The position numbers and the translations under genes are program-made. This document shows positions 54,314-64,000 of a stretch of DNA of 64,000 bases, piece by piece. The stretch lies in the NCBI RefSeq assembly GCF_901000735.1, contig NC_081541.1, positions 20,621,841-20,685,840 of the forward strand, read 5' to 3'. Below the pieces are notes generated by a model, which worked only from the letters and a program-made list of their open reading frames with translations, made no database searches and was not told the origin of the DNA. Each line of letters starts with the position of its first letter. Position 1 is the first letter of the stretch. This stretch comes from Corylus avellana. Taxonomy: Eukaryota > Streptophyta > Magnoliopsida > Fagales > Betulaceae.

Positions 54314-55068
54314 TTGGTTTGATTTGGAATTCAATTTATGTTTGAATTGATTTTATCCTTCTACTAGTTATAATTAGGATTTTAAATTCTGCAATTTATT
54401 TATTTATTTTTATTTTGTTTAATTCCTGTTGCTAACAAAAAAAAAAAAAAAAAAAAAATCTTTTTCTGTTTGTTTTTCCTTGTTTTGCAGCTTCTGCTGC
54501 AGGTCTCTCCGCACACCAACATAAGTACGATCGAGCCCAGTCTTACTACGCTCAAGCACACTTGCAGCCAAGGCAGCATCTGGCCCAGTTGAGTGCGCCT
54601 GCGCTCGACCATTATCCGCGTTAGCTTGAGTGCACTCAAGCACAAAGCAGAAGCAGACGTATCACTGCCCCTGCGCTCGATCCTATCCACTCTGCTCTCG
54701 ATCGCACGCATGCATAGATCAACACCAAGCAAGGCGCATGCACGCAGTAGGTAGCATCACTAACTGCGTTAGCACAACTGTGCTCGATCCTATCCCGCCT
54801 ACGCTCGAGCGCACCTTCGCAGACTGCACCAAGGCGGCATCAGCCCCTGAATTTGCCAAATTTAATTTTGGTCCATTTTGTGAATTTTTAAGTTTTTATT
54901 TTTATTTATTTATTTATTTTTATTTTTTAAATTTTATTTTTTTGTATTTTTGTTAAATTTTTGGTATTTTTATAATACTTATTTTTGTTTATTTTATTTC
55001 TTAAAAGGAAAAAAAAATGGTTATTGTTTTATGTGGGATATTTGCATGCTAAAGAGTGAGGGTGAAGC

Positions 55069-56237
55069 ATGAATTTTCTGTTTGGTAATTTTAATGCTTC
55101 ACCTAGTTGTAGGACACTAGCTCCTACCAACAACCCTCACAATTTTTACCCAGATGGACCATGCTCATATTGCTCTAACCCTTATCATAATTCTAATAAT
55201 TGTCCATCCTGGGCACAATTTTTCAATTTTTCATATGAGTAGATGAACACCAATTTCTCCAGCCCGTGGTTTGAATCAAATTCAAATTTTTACACCCCGA
55301 GATGGAACAATCACTCTGATTTCCCATGGTCGACTCAGACTACAGGAAATTATGCTTCCCAAGATCATGAACTGCACCATTCAAACTATCCACAGTTCGA
55401 TAATCCATCTTCCAATCCTTCATCATACAACTATCAATCTTCATTGGAAGACTCTCTCAAATCCTTCAGGTAACTAACTGGCCAATCCACCGTTCAAATG
55501 CTACAACCACAATTATCATTGGAAGACACGCTCAAAGCGTTCTAGCAAATGGCTAGCTAGTGCATACAAGAGCTTAGGAGTTCCACCATGGTCAATGACC
55601 AAGCCATTCAAACTCAAGGATGCCATCATGGTCAACACTCAAGAAATTGCAAGGTTGGAAGGACAAGTCGCTGATGGCTAGAGGGCACTACATGATTGAT
55701 GAGGATGATTCCAGCAATTTTGATCATGAGCATGTCCAAGCCATCACCACACTTGGGAGTGAAGAAAGTGTTAAGGAGACCCTTAATGAGCCAAGTCTAG
55801 AGGATCCTTTGGAGGCCTTACTGGATTCCACTCCTGAGATGTGAACTGAGAATGGGGAAACCACTGAGATATAATTCCCTAACCAATCTTCATCAGCAGC
55901 TGAGCCTCTCAATATTGATAACAAGGAGGAGGAAGGGAAAAAGGAGCAAGTTGAGTACCTAGAGAAAAGCCAGGCCCCATCAACTCCAAGTTTGTCCAAT
56001 GTAAAGGAAGTGAGTACTGAAGCTCATTCCTTCATCACAATCCCTCTTGAGACACTTCATGAACCCCAAGCTTCAGTTCTTCAATGTCTCAAAGAGCTAT
56101 CTCATGCTAAACTTCTCAAGGATCTATGCACACAAGGTCACAAATCTAGGAACCATGTTCCTAAGAAGATCCTTCGAAGCAAGCAACTAGGCTACTTGAG
56201 ACGGCGAAACATCCTTCCAGAGGGCTCAAATTCTTAA
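55069..56237 (+). pseudogene. Chimeric ORF of element C (broken)
   Basis: Starts at ATG 55069 (MNFLFGNFNASPSC). It has an intact CX2CX4HX4C knuckle (CSYCSNPYHNSNNC, about 55168), a stop at about 55240, and YTPRWNNHSDFPW. SSLEDSLKSF and IQELRSSTMVN-like pieces match the autonomous Gag linker. After frame shifts come HEHVQAITTLGSEE, one truncated acidic unit (EPSLEDPLEAL, about 55787) and the conserved tail (55992-56237; STEAHSFITIPLETLHEP, VPKKILRSKQLGYLRRRNIL). The tail is the same unknown basic domain as in A and B. Confidence 0.7.
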
Positions 56238-56509
56238 GAAGAAAGGGTGGAAGGGATTGGTCGGACACCCAAATGATTGGGGAAAGTGCAGTATTTTTTT
56301 CTTTATTTTTTAATTTTTTAATTTTCCGCACTTCATTTCTAAGTTCTTTTTCTTTTGTCATTTTATTTCTTGTCATTTGTTTTTTGGTTTCTAATAGCAA
56401 TCAATCTTTTGATGTTTGTTTTTGTGAGAAAATATTACTGTTAGTTTTGTTGATAGGTGTTTTGGTGTCTAAGTTTGGGGGACGCCCTACCTTTTTCACT
56501 CCTTGATGT

Positions 56510-57846
56510 TCTGTACTTTTGGTAATGTTTAAACATAATCCTTTAGTTGTATCTATTAATCATTTAGTTGTATTATAACATAATGTTTGATGTTAGTTAT
56601 GTGATTAGTGTTTTGCAGGTTCCTAAGGGAAAATTGCGGATTTAATGTGAGAAATGCAAATGCTGGTGATGAGTGCCAAATATTGTATATTTGAGCCCCT
56701 TAATTTACACTTGTTAATCCTTTAGCTGTATTATGTTATAATGTTGTGTTAGCTTTGGTATTTTAGTGTTTTGTAGATTGCTAAGGGAAAACTACGCCTT
56801 TAAAGTGAAAAATACATAGTTTGGAAGAAAGTTGGAAAAAGTGCCACCGAAGTAGGATTGAGCGCACCATCCTACGCTTAATCCTAGATGGGTTGCTCAC
56901 GAGTGCACATGTGCCCACCAACAAGCCGCAAGCGCCCAAGTGTTGCTTCGTAGGAGAAGAGTACATGCTCGAGTATGATCGAGCACACTAGCCATGCGCT
57001 AGAGCACACTTGTCTGCCAAATATGCCCTAGCACTTTTTTAGGGTTTTACACTCAAGAAACCCCTATAAAATGACAGCCAAGCCTCAGGAAACGAGGCTG
57101 GGGAACCCAGTCCAAAATTCTACAGTTTTTCTCCCTTTAGTTTAGTTTTTTTTGGTTTAGGCTTTATTTTCAATAATCATGTGGAGGTAAATTCTCATTT
57201 AAGGTTGAGGATGAAGCCTCACCGATGAAGAACAACAACATTCTTTTGTAAGTCAATATTATTATGATTTTATGGGTTTTAAATTTCAATTATTTTGCTT
57301 TAATTCAATTATTGAAATTACTCTTGGATATCTATTGTGATTCTTGGATACATGTGATGATTTAGGAGATTTTAATTCAATTGTTTTGCTTGGATCTTTA
57401 TTTATCAAAATAAAATTGGATATCTATTTATGATTTGTCCAACGGATACAATTGATGATTTGGTTTAATCCAGATATTTTTTGTGATTTGTATAATGGAT
57501 GGATACATTAGATGATTCTATTAAATTGTGAAGCATAGTAAGACCATCTTAGGATTTCAATTGTGAGAACTTCTGATAATATTGATGAACATGGAATGTG
57601 TTGTTTTGATTTGGTGAGTGTAGATTCCACAACCTTAGTATATTCTTAGTCGATTATTTGTTTATTTCTTGTCGTTTATGTTTATTTATTCAAAATCAAA
57701 AATCTTTTGGAACTAGGTTAGGATTTAATTAGTTTAGATATAATTTGTTTGTCAAAAACCAATTCCTTGTGGATTCAACCTTGCACTTGCAAAAGTTATA
57801 TTGCAAACGACTCGTGCACTTTTGAGTAACATTTAAAACTCACAAC
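56510..57846 (+). repeat. 3' LTR of element C
   Basis: A 5'-truncated repeat of the duplicated start, with TGATGAGTGCCAAATATTG at 56667, then CpG-palindrome remnants (56855-57010), TATAAAA near 57066, GGATAT/GGATAC modules at 57320-57510, and the end AAACTCACAACA. It keeps the block deleted from the 5' LTR. Confidence 0.78.
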
Positions 57847-59519
57847 AGCTAGAAAAAGCCACCCAAGAATTAAGGATCCAGTGCCCAACCAGACGGTCAA
57901 GCACAGATGCAGATGCTCGAGCGCCTGTGTCACAGGGAGGAACCCTACAAGCACGCCGCAGGGAGGAACCCCACTTGCATTAGACCCAAAAAATCCGCCC
58001 CATTCACTCAAGTGCCGTTTTTGGGAAGAAAAAAAAACCCTAGAAAAAGAGAATAAAATGAAAAAGAAAAGGAAGAAGAAAGAGGCGCTGCAGGAAATGA
58101 AAAATAGAGAAGAGAAAAAGTTGTTCGGGTTTTGTTGCTTTTGTAGTCTCATTTTGGTGTTTCATTTTGTAAGCTTCTCAAAACTCTATGGATTCAATGA
58201 TGCTTGTAGTCATTTTCACTTCGATGAGAGGCTAAATCCTTAACTAAGATTGATGATGAAGACTCACCAATGAATAGTAACCATATTTTCATGTAATTTA
58301 TACATTCCGAATATATGAGTTTTTATGTTTCAAATATTCTACTTCAATTCAATTAGTGGGATAATTTCATTTAATTGATTGCTTTGAATTTCATTTGTCA
58401 AAATATTGGATATTCATTGTGATTCATTGTGCAAACGGATACACTAGATGATTTTGTTTAAACTAGGTATCCATTCTAATTCGTTGTGCCAACAGATACA
58501 GTGGACGATTTGGTTTAAATTGGGTATCCATTGTGATTTGTACCATAGACGGATACTTCGGATGATTTAATCTACTCTTTTACACAAAGTATAACATGCA
58601 TAAGATTTTTATTGCCCATAACAATCTTGATGAGAATCAAGAGTGTTATGTAGAGAATTTTGGATGTATGGATGATCATGAGGCTATGTTGCTATGATTT
58701 GGTGAGTGTGAATTCCAAAAACCTTAGTACTTAGTCATTTGATAAATTTCATTTTGTCTATTTTATGCTTTTTATTTTCTATTAAAAAAAAATCACTCAT
58801 CTTTCTAAACTAGGTTAAGATTTAGTTGGTCTAGATACATGTGGTTTTCATAAATATAATTTCCTGTAGGATTGACCTCGCACTTGCAACACTATATTGC
58901 AAAATGATTCGTGCACTTACAAGTATATTCAAACAAAACAACAAATTTTTGGTGCCGTTGCTGGGGAATTGATTTATTTTTGAAAGCAAGTTATAGATCA
59001 ATTTTATCTTTCTACTAGGAAAAAAAAAAAAAAAAAGAACAAAAAAATTTATGTTCTGTTTTGCAACTTCTGCCAGATCGTGTTCTGCATATTGCACTTG
59101 AGCCTACTGATTTTGTACTTGAGCGCATTTTGCATTTAGGCGCAGTCAAGTCGAGGACACACTAGCTGCGCTCGAACAAAGAAGGCCCATAGCTCGTTGC
59201 GCTCAAGCCAGTCCATATTGTGCTCAAGCGCAATCATCCAGGATAGCTCAGTAACTCCTTTTGCAACTGAGCCACTACAAGCTCTTCAAGGATCAACTCT
59301 GGCTTGATTAGTTTTCTGTTTTTAGAATATTTGTGTTTGATTTGTTTCTGTTTTTGATTTTATTTTCTTTAAGTTTTTGTTTTTTGTTCAGATCAGTATT
59401 GCTAGATAGGATCTGCCGCATACGCTCGAGTGTATCCCATTGTGCTCGAGTGCAGTAGCACCGCAGACAGCACCAAACCAAAAGGATTAGTGTGTCAAAG
59501 CTCGATCTCCACCAACAGG
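57847..59519 (+). mobile_element. Fragment D: Athila-type LTR end, primer site and leader
   Basis: 57847-58943 is the 3' part of an LTR with decayed hairpin (about 58235) and GGATA modules (58410-58560). The primer site TGGTGCCGTTGCTGGGGA is at 58950-58967. The leader 58968-59519 has CpG-palindrome remnants at 59090-59235 and 59405-59460. It is cut on the left by element C and on the right by the LTR of element E. Confidence 0.7.
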
Positions 59520-61274
59520 TGTTATGCAAATATCTACCTAAATTAATAGGTAAATAATTGTACATTTTATCTGCGAGTGCACAAGGTCAACATAGTAGTA
59601 TATGGTGCAAGTACAGGATCATTCCCACGAGGATTGCTGAATTTTCGTTTAAAAATAAATTCCTTAGTTAAAACCAAGATTGATTGAGTTGATAATAATA
59701 AAAAGGTAGGGCTTTGATATCCCCCACTAATTATATTCAACTAATATAACAATATGCCAATGCTTTGATCATGTTATGCATATCTAATGTTTGTCAATCT
59801 AAAGGTATGTCAGTATACTCCTTAAGCTATAGATTTTCCTAAGCGACGAGTTAGGCATGGGCGTATACTCTAACTCTTTTCCTTCCTAAAGGATTTAGCA
59901 TGGTATATACTAAGTTGTTCTTTAGAAAAGCATCTGTTCTATGGAAATCAACAAACACACGAGGCCTAGGGCATGGGTGTATACTCTCGGTTCCCCATGT
60001 TGATTAACCCAAGAATCGCGGTGTGGATTCTTTTGTTACTTATGTTAAACCCAGGACTCGATCATCCAAATTCATCTAACTAACTAGTCCATACCATATG
60101 CATATGTTGATCAGGCACACACATATGAGGAATTCATGCAAGCAGGTATTAATCAAGTTAAATAGCACAACAAAATCATCACAAAGGCGCCAATATTGAA
60201 ATATTAATTAAACATAACTAGGGCTTCAATCTAACCCTACTAAATAAATTAGCTACACATAGAGTTGATGTTAAACATCTTCATAAAATAAAAGAAAGGA
60301 AAAGAATAAACCCGAGACTTGAACATGAAGAGCTCCATTCTTCTCCTTACAAAGTCTGTCTATTCTAGAGGCTTAAGAGTGTAACATCCCTGCTCCAAGT
60401 GGTATGATATTGTCCGCTTTGGGCCAAGCCCCCACGGTTTTATTATTGGGTTTACTCCCAAAAGGCCTCATACCATTTAGAGAGAATATATTCCATATAA
60501 ACACATCATCTTTTCCATGCCTAGGCAATGTGGGACGTCACAATCACCTTCTCTTAGGACCCAGCGTCCTCACTGGCGACTCTCATGTGGGCTTGTGCAC
60601 GCTCCCCCCATCTCAAGCTGGGCTATGGCTTTGATACCATATTTAACATCCCTGCTCCAAATGGTATGATATTGTCCGCTTTGGGCCAAGTCCGCACGGT
60701 TTTATTATTGGGTTTACTCCCAAAAGGCCTCATACCATTTAGAGAGAATATATTCCATATAAATACATCATCTTTTCCATGCCCAGGCAATGTGGGACGT
60801 CACAAAGAGTCTATTTATAGGCTTTAGAAGTCCTTGGCAAAGTAGTAAACCTAGGGATTTCGTAGGTTTATGAGACCTATTACAATTGGGAGTTGAAAAA
60901 CCCTAATACGGAAAGAGGGACACTTTGGCCGCCACTTGATGTGTCTCCTGCGCACGGGTGCGATCGATCGCAGCCCGTGTGCGCTTGATCGTAGGTTTGC
61001 GATCGATCCTCTTTTGGCATGCGCTCAATCGCTCCTGGCCTGATTTGTGTCGTGTCCTCTTGGGTATTGCACTCGATCGCAATGTCAGGGAGCTCCAATT
61101 TTTCCGATCTTCTCTCTTTGAGCCCAAATCATCTAGATTTACTTCATTTTCTTTCAAAAGCCTGCAAAAGTATGAAAAACACAAAAATGAATTAAAATGG
61201 CCTAATTAACTAAAACCAAAGGATTAAAACATGCAAGTTAAGGGTTGAAAATATAAATATTTTAGCACTTATCA
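59520..61274 (-). repeat. 3' LTR of element E (family III) containing a TRIM
   Basis: Plus-strand ends TGTTATGCAAATATC...TAGCACTTATCA. Without the TRIM and its duplicated site it is about 1.33 kb. Minus-strand TATAAATAGAC near 60813-60823. CpG-palindrome cluster 60950-61082 with a perfect TGCGATCGATCGCA at 60959-60972. Left flank is ACAGG (59515-59519). Confidence 0.85.
60381..60805 (-). mobile_element. TRIM (terminal-repeat retrotransposon in miniature), complete
   Basis: 425 bp: two 163-bp direct repeats (60381-60543 and 60643-60805) around a 99-bp interior. The element is flanked by AGAGT at 60376-60380 and 60806-60810. On the minus strand TGGTATCAAAGCC (60627-60639) sits 3 bp after the upstream repeat as an initiator-tRNA-Met-type primer site. 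A purine run AAGAGAAGG precedes the other repeat, with GAGATGGGGGGAG further upstream. No coding capacity. No 5S-like promoter boxes were noticed, so not an obvious Cassandra. Confidence 0.9.
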
Positions 61275-63064
61275 CACCCCCAAACTTACATATTGCTAGT
61301 CCCTTAGCAATACAAAACAGAAAACAGGAATGGAAAAACAGAAAATAAAAGATAAATCAATCTTTCGTGGGATGTATGATTGCATTTAGCGTATGCAACA
61401 AGCCTTTTAAACCCCTAAGAATTCCCTAGTGGACGAGTGAAGTCTCGTGAGGGTTTTCTAGAGATATTGCCCACAAACATCATGCACAGTTCATGTTATC
61501 CCAAAAATTAAAGTATCACTTCAAGATCATGGTTTTCATTCATAAGCAAACTTAAAAAGATGAACTCCATCTTCACAATGAATTGGAATCTGAAAGTGCA
61601 ATTACTTACAAAGGACATGCTAAATCATCACAAGTTTAAAAATTGTGTACAGTGAACTAGTGCAAAATTATGAGGCTTCCAAATCTTTCCAATATGTAAT
61701 ATCCCCATATCTCAAAATCCACTAGAATCCCTATTAGAATGACACTGACATTTCTTTTTTTTTTTTCTTTTTCTTTTTCTTTTGGTCAGGTTGTGCAATG
61801 TTGGTTCCCTTAAGCTTGGTCAGGTTGTGCAATGTTGGTTCCCTTAAGCTTTCTAATTGACCCATGTAGCGAGTGTTAAGTCAATGACTCCCAAACTAGA
61901 TGGTTTTAAGGCATTAGGTGTAAAGACACCCTTAAGGACCTATTAACTCGAGTCAAAAAGGCTACAAAACCAACTAACCATGACATTGATCAAATCCAAA
62001 TTTTTCACCTTTTGACGTGAACACTCAATGCTTTGAGGCAAGAGGTCCAGTTACTCAGTGAAAAGCCATCAATGATCATTTATTTATTCTCTTTTTCTTT
62101 TCTTTTCTTTTCGTTTTTTTTTTTCATCACTATATATGCCATAGTGTCATTTAATAAGTCATCCAATTTCATCCAAGATGCAGAAACACACATATTAGAC
62201 TTCATGTCATTCCTCACAAATTATGTGCTAATGTGCTTGAGTGCTCAGATCAAACATGTGATTTTTCAACTATCCTCAACAAGTAACCAACTAACAGATT
62301 TACTCATCAGATCATGTGTTCAAAATTGTAAGCTTACTAATGAATTCAAATCACAATTCTTTTTAGATCAACTTTAAAATTTTAGAGCAGCATGAACATG
62401 CATAATTTATTTATTTTTTTATTATTAAATAAACAAACACACAAAACAAATAATCATGAAATTGAGACAAAGTGTGTGTGAACATGTGTGCCCATACCCC
62501 CAAACTTAAATGACATATTGTCCCCAATGTGTCTAAGTAAAGGAAAGAATGTACCGGGGAGATGGTTGATATGGTCGTGGAAGCATGGCTCATAGCACAT
62601 CCCCAAACTTGAAGTGAAGCACACTTGTCCCTGAAAAATAGAAAACACACAAACAAGTAAAAAGGAACAAAATCTAAAACTAAATAAAAATTGAACAGAA
62701 AACATATTAAACAAAACAAAATAAAAAGATAACTATGGGATGCTGCCTAAGTGCGCTCGATTGCACACATGGTGCGTTCGATCGCACTAACAAAATGCGT
62801 TGAACCCACAAATGGAGACCTGCGCTCGATTGTATGCTGGTTATGATCGATCGCAGTAACATAATGGAAAACAAGACAAAACACTAAAAACACGAAAATA
62901 AAATAAAAACAAAACATAAGTTAAACAAAATAGAACAAAAGGATATGTTGTGGGGTACTTCCCATGAGCGCTAAGTTTTACGTCTTCAGTCAGACGATGA
63001 TCCCCTCTCAGTGCTGTCCAGAAGTAGATGCTCCAGATGGTGGTGGGAAACGGCTTAGGATGGT
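61275..63064 (-). other. Element E 3' region
   Basis: Non-coding on the minus strand. Polypurine-like motifs, seen as CCCCCAAACTT on the plus strand, lie at 61276-61288 (terminal tract), 62497-62507 and 62601-62610. A CpG-palindrome cluster at 62748-62860 lies between these motifs and the ORF. A duplicated 38-bp block containing GGTCAGGTTGTGCAATG occurs at about 61784 and 61821. Confidence 0.65.
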
Positions 63065-64000
63065 TTACATCAATTCTTCCAAGGCAGCTAAGCGTTGATC
63101 CATTAGTGCCTTATCTTCCCGAGCCTCCCTTCTTTGATCAGCCAGCTCCCTCCGAAGGCCTGCCATTTCTTCACAAAGGGAGTGGTATTGGGCGGCGCAA
63201 AAGTCAAACGAAGCCTCCTCCTCATCTTCTACTACCAGCTCAATTGCCGGTTCATCTTCTGCCATTGGCTCAGCCTCATCTGCCTCTTCCCCAGCTTCTG
63301 GAGGTGCCCGGGGCATATGGGAGCAGCTCTTGTTCCATTGGTGAATGCCATATATTGGAGTGGTGGTGACTGGGTCATCAGCTGCGGTGCCCTTAATGCC
63401 CTTTTTTCGAAGAATGTATGTGATCAAGTAGGAGAAAGGCAACCCCCATGAGTGTGTGGACTCTGCTCCCCCAATGTGTACTCCATTCCAAAATTTATGG
63501 ATTTGGTTCCAAATGATGTCGGGAATGGAGTACCAAGCATCCTTGTGGAAGGCGTAAAGAGTTCGGAGAAATTGATCACGCCTTTGAGTTTGGTGTCCCA
63601 AGGGGAAGGCATTTCGGTGCAAAATGGAGTCCACAAACCACAGCCTTCGAGGTAGCTTGGACCGGCTGCTGGCATTATGGTGGGCATCTGCATAGTGCCC
63701 TTGGCACATATCCTCAATGATTTCAGCCACATAGTATCAGGGCGGTTGCTCGGCAAGATGTGCAGTGTCTAGAGGATGCTCATCATTGCACTGTAGGGTT
63801 GCAGCTATGTCGGCCCTAGTCACATGAACAATTTGGCCTTGCACCTTTGAAGAGAGAGCAGCCCAATTGTCCTAGTCATGGGAGAGGTTGGCATAAAATT
63901 CGATGACCAACTTTCGGTAGGCGGTGGAGGTGACTGGTTTGAAGAGCTTCTTGAGTCCCCTTCGCTTAAACTCGGCGACCGTCCATTGAGTCCCCTCATG
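63065..64000 (-). pseudogene. Putative plant transposon protein of element E, partial
   Basis: The minus-strand frame enters from the right edge (GTQWTVAEFKRRGLKKLF, RKLVIEFYANLS). It has stops at about 63875 and 63737, then an open 221-codon stretch to 63065. Recognisable blocks are SKLPRRLWFVDSILHRNAFP, KDAWYSIPDIIWNQIHKFW, WGLPFSYLITYILRKKGI and IHQWNKSCSHM. They match what I know as the putative plant transposon protein domain found with Athila-type elements. The C-terminus is acidic, then a predicted coiled coil (GLRRELADQRREAREDKALM). Role unknown; possibly the third Athila ORF. No transmembrane segment is visible in this part. Confidence 0.75.

Larger units (their letters stand above)
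53199..57846 (+). mobile_element. Non-autonomous Athila-type element C
   Basis: 5' LTR 53199-54289, primer site 54296, leader with a CpG-palindrome cluster (54525-54815), broken chimeric ORF (55069-56237), first polypurine motif 56471, then a deletion into the 3' LTR (about 56510-57846). The flanks (TCTTG left, GCTAG right) are not a duplication. Confidence 0.78.
59520..64000 (-). mobile_element. Athila-type element E, minus strand, continues beyond window
   Basis: 3' LTR 59520-61274, polypurine tract immediately to its right (61275-61288), a long 3' region, and a plant-transposon-type ORF at 63065-64000. Being on the minus strand, its gag-pol should lie beyond position 64000. It belongs to LTR family III and therefore identifies the internal region of that family. 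Confidence 0.8.

Noticed and set aside
60381..60805. Cassandra-type TRIM with 5S RNA promoter
   Set aside because: The 163-bp terminal repeats show no recognisable 5S internal promoter boxes. It is called TRIM only.

Overview
This window is nuclear DNA of a eudicot plant. The evidence is a spliced CCCH zinc-finger gene with canonical GT-AG introns, dense nested LTR retrotransposons of plant-specific Ty3/gypsy lineages (Athila and Tat), a tRNA-derived SINE, a TRIM and foldback MITEs. The species cannot be named from sequence alone. Only one host gene is convincing (44.5-48.0 kb); nearly everything else is transposon.

Layout. 1-1115 is the end of an LTR. 1116-9739 is a decayed Tat-lineage element (PR, RT, RNase H, a second RNase H, INT, and an antisense ORF) with a 2.2-kb solo LTR inside its integrase. 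It is interrupted at 9740 by a stack of Athila-family insertions and appears to resume at 36600, with its 3' LTR at 37066-37535 plus 42043-42285; that LTR is split by another insertion. 9740-19147 is a non-autonomous Athila relative (element A) whose 3' LTR carries a solo LTR, itself carrying another solo LTR. After a 100-N gap come a scrap of chromovirus RNase H and an almost intact autonomous Athila (19377-29512; gag-pro-RT-RH-INT with one in-frame stop). 29513-36254 repeats 12421-19147 almost exactly. 37536-42042 is a second non-autonomous element (B). 42286-44149 is intergenic with a SINE and a foldback repeat. 44523-48027 is the CCCH gene. 48.4-50.3 kb holds small inverted-repeat elements, 50.3-53.2 kb decayed Ty1/copia sequence. 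53199-57846 is a third non-autonomous element (C), 57847-59519 a fragment (D), and 59520 to the end is a minus-strand Athila-type element (E) whose LTR contains a complete TRIM.

Most notable is the A/B/C family. It keeps Athila-type LTR ends, a tRNA-Asp primer site and a polypurine tract, but has replaced gag-pol with one chimeric ORF: a Gag-type CCHC zinc knuckle, an acidic motif found between protease and RT in the autonomous element (tandemly expanded in A), and a conserved basic C-terminal domain I do not recognise. Autonomous and non-autonomous copies also share a TAAG-loop hairpin near the expected RNA 5' end, an inverted repeat beside the primer site, a triplicated polypurine motif and, in several structural positions, clusters of a CpG-rich 14-mer palindrome (TGCG[A/C]TCGA[T/G]CGCA). 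These shared cis features suggest a helper/parasite retrotransposon system. The 6.7-kb duplication across the gap may be partly an assembly artefact.
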